Assembly (NCBI GenBank): GCA_003170655.1
Contig: PMYY01000160.1
Location: 7,143-15,895 of the forward strand
Origin: Nitrospiraceae bacterium
GTDB lineage: Bacteria > Nitrospirota > Thermodesulfovibrionia > Thermodesulfovibrionales > Dissulfurispiraceae
Direction: 5' to 3'
Length of the DNA: 8,753 nucleotides
The notes beneath the pieces are model-generated. The model saw only the letters and a list, made by a program, of their open reading frames with translations. It was not told where the DNA came from and ran no database searches. The translations under genes were made by a program, and so were the position numbers. Below are positions 1-4,799 of the stretch, piece after piece (position 1 is the stretch's first letter; the number at the start of each line of letters is the position of its first letter).

Positions 1-526
1 CAAGGTGAAGCGGTCCAAGCAAAAACATGGCGAGGTCGAGTTGTCGCCCCGAACCGTGGAGGGCAACCTGAAAAACCTTTCGGTCCACTCCGAGGTCATC
101 GCGGAAGACGAAATTGTTATCATAGCATCTGATGACAATCCGCTTACGGCCAACAAGGCTGTCGACCATCATGATCTGGTGAAACAGGCATTCATAATGC
201 CGGAGCCCGGCTCCGGTACGCGAGAATTCATCGACGACTTCCTGCGCGGAATCGGAATGTCGCTGGAGAGTATAAATATTTCGATGATCCTCGGAAGCCC
301 GGAGCTTATAATGCAGATGGTCAAATCAGGGGTAGGAATATCCCTTGTCTCGAAATGGTCGGCATTTCAGGCGTTGAAAGACGGATCAATTAAGCTTTTA
401 CACTTTTCCGGCAAACGACTGCGCCGGAAATTCTATCTCATCTACCTGGGAAAGGAGCCTGCGACAATTGCAGCAAGGGCTTTTGCCCAATTCATTAAAG
501 AGTATCGCTTTTTTGCGCCTTTTTAG
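1..526 (+). CDS. LysR-family transcriptional regulator, effector-binding domain (5' truncated by window edge)
   Basis: The reading frame is open to the left edge of the window, so this is the C-terminal part of a longer gene; the GTG at 5 is not a credible start. The visible ~174 residues carry hallmarks of the LysR substrate-binding domain: an EDEIVIIAS strand, the effector-site motif PEPGSGTREF, and the conserved segment around SPELIMQMVKSGVGISLVSKW. The N-terminal winged helix-turn-helix must lie outside the window. LysR proteins bind DNA as tetramers in the cytoplasm and usually regulate a divergent neighbour, which would be outside the window here. The gene converges on the radical SAM gene with only 8 bases between the stop codons. 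Odd point: the first ~35 visible residues are Lys/Arg-rich and look longer than the usual linker before the EDE strand. The effector is unknown. Confidence 0.85.
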   Translation, partial: KVKRSKQKHGEVELSPRTVEGNLKNLSVHSEVIAEDEIVIIASDDNPLTANKAVDHHDLVKQAFIMPEPGSGTREFIDDFLRGIGMSLESINISMILGSPELIMQMVKSGVGISLVSKWSAFQALKDGSIKLLHFSGKRLRRKFYLIYLGKEPATIAARAFAQFIKEYRFFAPF

Positions 527-534
527 CGGCTGCG

Positions 535-1488
535 CTATGCTGCCGCTCCCTGACACGACGACCCCTGGCCTGCCGTGCATCCGAAACAGTGATCATCCAC
601 GGCTATCTCTCTTTCCGCAAGAATTCCCGTGTCAAATTCCCTTACGGTTCCTGGATATTTGTCATTTAGTGAAAGCCCGATCATCTGATTGAAGTCGCAG
701 TCATAGAGGGTGCCATCCCAGCCCACGTTTATCAGATAACGACACATTATCCCCTCAACAGCGGCTGGGTTGAAAGACTTGCGGAGCCTTTCCATATAGC
801 GGTCGAGCTGATTCCTCTCGACCAGGAATTTCCGGAATCGTCCGATCGGCATGTTGGTGAGAGTGAAGAGATTATTGAATGACACACCGTAACGTCTGTC
901 GAGTTCCCTTCGGTATTCCTCTTCCATCCTCCCTTGGCATGGAGGAAAGAACATGCCTTGGGGGTTATGCACGAGATCGAGCTTGAGCCCTCCTGGGTCT
1001 ACGCCGAAGCCCAGATTGTTTAACGTCCTGAGCGCACGTATACTCTTTTCGAATGCATGTTCACCCCTCACCCGGTCGACGACCTCACCCTGGTAATACG
1101 GCAACGACGCTACCAGCTCTATTCCATGGTCCCTGTAAAAAAGCGGCATGTCCTCCATTCCGTCCTCGGAATAGATAGTCAGATTGCTTCTCACCATGAC
1201 GTGACATCCTAGTGTCCTCGCTTCTTCGATTAAAAATCTGAGGTGCGGATTGAACTCCGGAGCGCCGCCGGTAATATCGAGCAGCCGTATGTCGGACCCG
1301 GCAAGGATGTCGATAACAGCCTTGATCGTATCGAGGTCCATCATCTCTGATCTCGAAGGTCCGGCTTCAACATGGCAGTGCTTGCAGGTCATGTTGCATC
1401 TGTACCCGACATTGACCTGAAGAGTCTCAATCTTCGAAGCCCTGAGGGGATAACAGTTATGTTTTTTGAGGGTCTCGATGAATTCCAT
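535..1488 (-). CDS. arsS: Radical SAM protein, ArsS family (arsenosugar biosynthesis type)
   Basis: This 317-residue cytoplasmic enzyme has the radical SAM motif C31-x3-C35-x2-C38 (CNMTCKHC) for the catalytic 4Fe-4S cluster, followed by ITGGAPEFNPH around residues 72-82. A Cys-rich C-terminal part includes C249, C264 and the ending HCFGCTAGQGSSCQG (C301, C304, C312). That ending is typical of the radical SAM/Cys-rich family named ArsS. Characterised cyanobacterial members build arsenosugars from methylated arsenic made by ArsM. No arsM is in this window, so the substrate here is unproven. I chose ATG at 1488 because it begins 1 base after the stop of the AhpD-like gene and matches the usual ETLKKH N-terminus; the ATG at 1533 lies inside that gene. 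Some relatives are selenoproteins; here every Cys is encoded by TGT or TGC as far as checked and there is no in-frame TGA. Confidence 0.88.
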   Translation of the reverse strand: MEFIETLKKHNCYPLRASKIETLQVNVGYRCNMTCKHCHVEAGPSRSEMMDLDTIKAVIDILAGSDIRLLDITGGAPEFNPHLRFLIEEARTLGCHVMVRSNLTIYSEDGMEDMPLFYRDHGIELVASLPYYQGEVVDRVRGEHAFEKSIRALRTLNNLGFGVDPGGLKLDLVHNPQGMFFPPCQGRMEEEYRRELDRRYGVSFNNLFTLTNMPIGRFRKFLVERNQLDRYMERLRKSFNPAAVEGIMCRYLINVGWDGTLYDCDFNQMIGLSLNDKYPGTVREFDTGILAEREIAVDDHCFGCTAGQGSSCQGAAA

Positions 1489-1489
1489 G

Positions 1490-1822
1490 TTACATAGAGA
1501 TTTTATCCACCGTATTATGCGCCTGTATGGCATGGACTAGTGATGCTCCGCCGCGGATAGCAGAAGCGACATGCACGGCTTCAGTGATGTGATCGAGATT
1601 CATTCCCTCTTCGAGACAGCTTTTCGTGTAGGCATCGATACAGTACGGACATTGGATCGCATGGGCGACAGCGAGACCGATAAGGACCTTTTCCCTCTTG
1701 GTGAGAACGCCCTCCTGCAGCGAAGCGCCGTACCAATCCATGAATTTCTTGAACAAGTCGGGGCAATGCTTGCCGACTTCGCCAAAGCGCTCTAAATCAT
1801 TGTCGTTGTAATACTCACCCAT
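1490..1822 (-). CDS. AhpD-like / carboxymuconolactone decarboxylase-family protein paired with ArsS-type radical SAM protein
   Basis: This small all-helical protein of 110 residues has the redox motif C58-P-Y-C61 in AHAIQCPYCIDAYTKS, and EAVHVASAIRGGASLVHA near the C-terminus, both typical of AhpD-like proteins. The histidine that follows CxxC by four positions in classical AhpD is Tyr65 here, so classical peroxidase chemistry is not assured. The gene is first in a two-gene operon with the radical SAM gene (1-base gap). Such pairs are annotated elsewhere as arsenosugar biosynthesis-associated peroxidase-like proteins. A plausible role is thiol/disulfide or selenol redox support for the radical SAM partner; this is inference. 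The start ATG at 1822 has a very strong Shine-Dalgarno sequence (AGGAGGAGG, 1828-1836) five bases away. Confidence 0.85.
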   Translation of the reverse strand: MGEYYNDNDLERFGEVGKHCPDLFKKFMDWYGASLQEGVLTKREKVLIGLAVAHAIQCPYCIDAYTKSCLEEGMNLDHITEAVHVASAIRGGASLVHAIQAHNTVDKISM

Positions 1823-1827
1823 TTATG

Positions 1828-1836
1828 CCTCCTCCT
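1828..1836 (-). promoter_or_regulatory. Strong ribosome binding site of the AhpD-like gene
   Basis: AGGAGGAGG on the minus strand lies five bases before ATG 1822. The downstream radical SAM gene has no comparable site, so its translation is probably coupled to this one. Confidence 0.85.
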
Positions 1837-1906
1837 GGCTGGAACGATTACAGGTATTTCCTATCCGGGCAGCAGACTTTTATTTAAAGCAGAATCCGAC
1901 GGGGCC

Positions 1907-1935
1907 CGACATGCCGGAAATCTTCCGGCATGTCG
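1907..1935. terminator. Perfect 13-bp hairpin between the 12-heme cytochrome and the AhpD-like gene
   Basis: CGACATGCCGGAA and its exact reverse complement are separated by three bases. On the minus strand the hairpin starts 37 bases after the cytochrome stop and ends 84 bases before the AhpD-like start, which is where a terminator or attenuator would sit. Neither strand has a U-run directly after it, so it is not a canonical intrinsic terminator. It could instead stabilise the cytochrome mRNA 3' end or act as a protein-binding dyad. Confidence 0.5.
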
Positions 1936-1972
1936 TCTCTGGTTTCAGGATACTAATGTTTGATTGTTAGTT

Positions 1973-3229
1973 CTACTTCTTGGCTTCTATATGGCATTTA
2001 TCGCATTCAGTGGCAGCGAAAGCTACCTTCTCATTGTGGCAGACCCCGCAGAACTTGCCTTCATACATAGGATCCATCTTCATCTTCTTTGCGCCTTTTT
2101 TCATGGGCCAGATGGCGGTATGGCATTTGTTGCACTCGAATGCCTGTGTATGAAACTGATGGCTGAAAGTGACCGGTGCCGCACCCTCGGGCTTGTAAAC
2201 GATTGGTGCCTTGGGTACAGGCGCCTTCAGATGGCAATTCGTGCAGTTTGTGTACGAGAATGCCTTTTTCCCATTATGGCAGGAAAAACATAGCTTTCCA
2301 GCTGTGTGATCGGTAAATGCGATTTTGACCCCATCCCTTTGCATGGGGAACAGAGTCATATGGCATGCGTTGCATCCGAACACGGCCACGTGGACAACAT
2401 GCTCGTATTTGACGGCGGAATCACCCTTTCCGAATGTAATTGGCCCTTGCGGATAAAGGCTTTCTTGATTTCTGTGACAAGCCAAGCAGTTCTCATCGGC
2501 CGGAGGATGGAGTTTCTCAGACCGTCTTTCGTCGTGGCAATGGAAACATATTTGCATATTTGACCGATATCCAGTGATGCCGCTATGGGTTATTTTGGCA
2601 TGACAGGTCACACAATTGATGCCCATTTCGTAATGCATCTTGTGATGAGGGTCCACTTTAGCAGACGGTCTAATCGGCTCGACTATAATGTCGGGCAGGC
2701 CCCACTTTTTCCGGAATTCAGGGTTCTTGACGCTGTCTACGAGACGGAAAGAGACGCCCAGAGACATGATTCGATTACTTCTAATTTTTTTATTCATCTC
2801 ATCGGAGTGGCAGAAGAGGCAAATGTCATTTTTCACAAGTTGGGCGGCATAAGCGGGGTCGGAGGTACTCATGAGGACATGCATCTTATGATCTGGGCCC
2901 TTGATGAACTCGCCGTAGACGTCATAGAGACCGCCCATCTTAGCTCGCATGTATCCAATGAAGCCCGGTTCGGCATGACAGTCGAGGCACTTCACCCCGG
3001 CCCTTGCGTGTATCGACTTCTCCCAGGTAGCTACCTCACCGAGGGGGCCTGGTTTATCCAACGGATGACAATTCTTGCAAAAGGACGGGTCGCTCGAGAA
3101 ATGGAGCGCCTCGATGCTGATGAAGGTGAAGAAAGCTATCAGCGCAAGGACGATGAGTATAGTGAGCTTCGTGTGTTTTGTTACAAAGCTACGCGCATTT
3201 TCTGCAAGCCTTTTTAACCACTGCATCAT
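1973..3229 (-). CDS. Twelve-heme c-type cytochrome: NapC/NirT-like anchor fused to two c7-type triheme modules
   Basis: The 418-residue protein has a Lys/Arg-rich N-terminus, one membrane anchor (about residues 22-42) and twelve CxxCH heme sites with Cys starting at 51, 81, 137, 206, 228, 248, 286, 314, 329, 366, 394 and 409. The N-terminal half, with its anchor and first four sites, resembles NapC/NrfH quinol dehydrogenases. The C-terminal part holds two similar blocks (about 274-333 and 353-413), each with an HxxH ligand segment, CxxCH, Lys-rich loop, CxxCH and CxxCH, as in triheme cytochrome c7. The likely role is taking electrons from menaquinol and passing them along periplasmic hemes to an unknown acceptor. 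ATG 3229 is preferred over 3244 because GGAGGT (3237-3242) sits seven bases before it; that Shine-Dalgarno lies inside the longer frame. The gene stands alone. Confidence 0.92.
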   Translation of the reverse strand: MMQWLKRLAENARSFVTKHTKLTILIVLALIAFFTFISIEALHFSSDPSFCKNCHPLDKPGPLGEVATWEKSIHARAGVKCLDCHAEPGFIGYMRAKMGGLYDVYGEFIKGPDHKMHVLMSTSDPAYAAQLVKNDICLFCHSDEMNKKIRSNRIMSLGVSFRLVDSVKNPEFRKKWGLPDIIVEPIRPSAKVDPHHKMHYEMGINCVTCHAKITHSGITGYRSNMQICFHCHDERRSEKLHPPADENCLACHRNQESLYPQGPITFGKGDSAVKYEHVVHVAVFGCNACHMTLFPMQRDGVKIAFTDHTAGKLCFSCHNGKKAFSYTNCTNCHLKAPVPKAPIVYKPEGAAPVTFSHQFHTQAFECNKCHTAIWPMKKGAKKMKMDPMYEGKFCGVCHNEKVAFAATECDKCHIEAKK

Positions 3230-3249
3230 AAAACGAACCTCCATTGATA

Positions 3250-3268
3250 ATTAAGCCAACCGCTTAAT
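3250..3268. repeat. Dyad ATTAAGC-N5-GCTTAAT upstream of the cytochrome
   Basis: Seven-base perfect arms with a five-base spacer lie 20-39 bases before the cytochrome start. A near copy of the half site (TTAAAGCC) follows at 3271-3278. It may be an operator or a short 5' UTR hairpin. No clear sigma70 promoter could be fixed next to it. Confidence 0.35.
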
Positions 3269-3370
3269 GATTAAAGCCACCCATCGGGAGACTCTGCATA
3301 TAACGTTTCAGGTAACGCAAATATTATGATAGCAGTTTTCAGCTGACATTTACCGCCGTTTTTTGAGCCC

Positions 3371-3407
3371 TATGTAAACTTTCCATATAGTATGTAAAAG
3401 TTACATA
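3371..3407. promoter_or_regulatory. TATGTAA repeat cluster, candidate activator (enhancer) site
   Basis: TATGTAA occurs at 3371-3377 and again at 3391-3397, exactly 20 bp apart, or about two helical turns. The inverse TTACATA is at 3401-3407. The last two form the perfect dyad TATGTAA-AAG-TTACATA. The outer copies also form a longer imperfect palindrome (CTATGTAAACTTT against AAAAGTTACATAG). The cluster lies about 100-138 bp upstream of the predicted sigma54 start near 3508, the usual distance for enhancer-binding proteins. It also lies about 140-180 bp upstream of the cytochrome on the other strand, so it could serve either gene. The cognate protein is unknown. Confidence 0.5.
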
Positions 3408-3481
3408 GTCTATTGGGCCTATAAAAAAAACGTCAAATAAAATATCTTTATAATTCAATTCCAATTCATTAAGTTGTTCAG

Positions 3482-3497
3482 TGGCATATGTCTTGCA
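3482..3497 (+). promoter_or_regulatory. Sigma54 (RpoN) -24/-12 promoter element
   Basis: TGGCATATGTCTTGCA matches the consensus TGGCAC-N5-TTGCA at all conserved positions except the final C of the -24 box, with exact spacing between GG and GC. Transcription would begin near 3508, giving a ~115-base leader before the 85-codon ORF. RpoN promoters need an enhancer-binding activator, and the TATGTAA cluster upstream is well placed for one. Confidence 0.65.
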
Positions 3498-3518
3498 AAC
3501 TCTATAAGATCATTTATA

Positions 3519-3587
3519 GGTTTCAGGGGATAGGTCTGCCGGCCGATAAGCTGCCCCCCCTCCCAACAAACAGTTTCCCCTGAAACC
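3519..3587 (+). ncRNA. Structured leader: 12-bp stem closing a 45-base loop (unclassified)
   Basis: GGTTTCAGGGGA (3519-3530) pairs perfectly with TCCCCTGAAACC (3576-3587). The enclosed region contains GCCGGC and a C-rich run that could form inner structure. The element starts about 11 bases after the predicted sigma54 start and ends 35 bases before the small ORF, so it would be a 5' UTR element, or a small RNA in its own right. I compared it from memory with cobalamin, c-di-GMP, fluoride and THF riboswitches and it fits none of them. No U-run follows, so it is not an ordinary terminator. Being an RNA element is an inference; the complementarity is directly visible. Confidence 0.4.
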
Positions 3588-3622
3588 CCCTTACTTGACC
3601 GGGAAAAGGAAAAAATAAAAAT

Positions 3623-3880
3623 ATGACTGCGAAGAAGATACCGGACAGAGAGAAATTGATCAGCACCCTCCGATTCCTTATTGACATCCATCCCATCAGA
3701 CCGTCACGCGCAGTAAGTCTGACATTTATTTATATGGGATTACACGAGCGCTATCCGGGTATCGTTTCATACAGTGAACTGAATACTATATCTAGACGCA
3801 AGAAGACCCCGGAGCAGATAGCCGAAGCCATCCTGCTCATCTGGCGGCCTCAACCTCCAGAACTGCAACCGGGCCATTGA
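3623..3880 (+). CDS. Small hypothetical protein (85 aa), sigma54-linked
   Basis: I do not recognise a family. The protein starts MTAKKIPDREKLISTLRF, appears mostly helical with no signal peptide, membrane span or Cys pairs, and ends in a Pro-rich tail (RPQPPELQPGH). It would be cytoplasmic, with a basic N-terminal half and a central RRKKTPEQ segment that could contact nucleic acid, though no defined motif is visible. AAAAGGA (3604-3610) is a Shine-Dalgarno candidate but is 12 bases from the ATG, which is long. The ORF follows the sigma54 element and structured leader directly, with no other gene before the next start at 3980; this context is the main reason to accept it as real. It could still be a chance ORF with the RNA as the true product. 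Confidence 0.5.
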   Translation: MTAKKIPDREKLISTLRFLIDIHPIRPSRAVSLTFIYMGLHERYPGIVSYSELNTISRRKKTPEQIAEAILLIWRPQPPELQPGH

Positions 3881-3941
3881 ATCATAATTCCGACAAATCC
3901 TGAGACCGACAGCGGATGTCACCCCGTTGGGTTTCTGCCAT

Positions 3942-3971
3942 TTCACTGATTTCTACTTGCTGTGTTAATCT
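3942..3971 (+). promoter_or_regulatory. Weak sigma70-like promoter before the MBL-fold gene
   Basis: TTCACT (3942-3947), an 18-base spacer and TAATCT (3966-3971) would start transcription around 3978-3980, at or next to the ATG. No Shine-Dalgarno precedes the gene, so a leaderless or near-leaderless transcript is possible. The match is moderate. The 99-base gap from 3881 shows no convincing terminator. Confidence 0.3.
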
Positions 3972-3979
3972 ACTAACTG

Positions 3980-4750
3980 ATGATGGATTTTAATGCGATA
4001 GCTCTTCAATCGGGCAGTAGCGGCAATTGCATTTATGTTGAGACATTAGGCAAGCGTCTCCTATTCGATGCGGGCCTTAGCTGTATCGAAGCAGAGCGCA
4101 GGCTTGCCTCGTTCGGAAAGAACATGAAAGGTATAGATGCCCTGATTATTTCTCATGATCATTCCGATCATATCCGCCATGCAGGCGTCTTGCAGCGCAA
4201 ATACGGGTTGCCGCTTTATGTTACCCGCGATACTCTCGACGCCGCCCTTGCAAGACACAGGCTCGGCCTTCTCGGCGAGGTTAGATATTTCAGTGCCGGC
4301 GAACCTGTCAGGTTTGGTGATGTCGAAATAAGAACGATCCCTACTCCTCATGACGGCGTCGACGGTGTCGTTTTTGTTGTGGACAGCGGTAGTAAGCGGC
4401 TCGGCATTATGACCGATCTTGGGCATGTCTTTGACGGACTTGCATCCGAAATCGCATGCCTCGACGCTGTTTTCATCGAAAGCAACTATGATCCCGAGAT
4501 GCTTGCCAAGGGACCTTACCCAGCCTTTCTTAAACGCCGCATCCAGGGACCACGCGGGCATATATCGAACCGCGAAGCCGCTGAACTGTTATTGTCGGGC
4601 AAAAAACTGAAATGGGCCTGCCTTTCGCACCTTTCTCAGCATAACAACTATCCAGATCTGGCTATCAAGACTCACCGGGCCATCCTGCCCGATTCGCTCA
4701 CATTGCATCTCGCCCATCGCACCCATCCTACCGATATACTGACTGTCTAG
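3980..4750 (+). CDS. MBL-fold metallohydrolase, YycJ/WalJ-like
   Basis: This 256-residue metallo-beta-lactamase-fold protein starts with the YycJ signature SGSSGNC (residues 11-17) and carries the metal site H59-D-H61-S-D63-H64, H124, D146 (GIMTDLGH), ESNYD (167-171), GHISN (H194) and LSHLSQHNN (H217). The family binds two metal ions and acts in the cytoplasm. YycJ/WalJ of Firmicutes is implicated in DNA-related nuclease or repair functions, and MBL nucleases with the HxHxDH motif are common, but the substrate is not certain here. The length is normal and the ligand set looks complete. Start: ATG 3980, with ATG 3983 as an equal alternative; neither has a Shine-Dalgarno sequence. xseA follows in the same direction, 49 bases from the stop to its preferred start, so two DNA-processing genes may be adjacent. 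Confidence 0.9.
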   Translation: MMDFNAIALQSGSSGNCIYVETLGKRLLFDAGLSCIEAERRLASFGKNMKGIDALIISHDHSDHIRHAGVLQRKYGLPLYVTRDTLDAALARHRLGLLGEVRYFSAGEPVRFGDVEIRTIPTPHDGVDGVVFVVDSGSKRLGIMTDLGHVFDGLASEIACLDAVFIESNYDPEMLAKGPYPAFLKRRIQGPRGHISNREAAELLLSGKKLKWACLSHLSQHNNYPDLAIKTHRAILPDSLTLHLAHRTHPTDILTV

Positions 4751-4763
4751 GATTTGAAGTTTG

Positions 4764-4793
4764 TTGCCTTTAAATCCCGTCGTTTTTTATAAT
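4764..4793 (+). promoter_or_regulatory. Sigma70-type promoter of xseA, probably giving a leaderless mRNA
   Basis: TTGCCT (4764-4769), an 18-base spacer and a perfect TATAAT (4788-4793). The usual start distance puts +1 at about 4800, the A of the xseA ATG. No Shine-Dalgarno is present before that ATG. Confidence 0.6.
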
Positions 4794-4799
4794 TGCCCG

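Noticed and set aside
200..216. 17-base palindrome CCGGAGCC-C-GGCTCCGG in the LysR gene
   Set aside because: It encodes the conserved PEPGSG effector motif, so high-GC codon choice is enough to explain it.
525..547. Hairpin AGCGGC...GCCGCT spanning the LysR and radical SAM stops as a bidirectional terminator
   Set aside because: The stem is only 6 bp with an 11-base loop, and no T-run follows on either strand; too weak to call.
535..1822. Selenocysteine codons in the radical SAM or AhpD-like gene
   Set aside because: The key CPYC and GSSC sites use TGT codons and both frames have no internal TGA.
2585..3217. Long + strand ORF (210 codons) opposite the 12-heme cytochrome
   Set aside because: It is a shadow: the minus frame has twelve CxxCH motifs and a good Shine-Dalgarno, while this frame shows no family features.
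3519..3587. Cobalamin-type riboswitch, suggested by GCTGCCCC
   Set aside because: The other conserved cobalamin boxes and the pseudoknot partner are absent, and the downstream ORF is not a transport or cobalamin gene.
3455..3691. Minus-strand 78-codon ORF across the sigma54 region
   Set aside because: It covers the promoter, hairpin and start of the + strand ORF, has no recognisable domain or Shine-Dalgarno, and its sequence reads like translated regulatory DNA.
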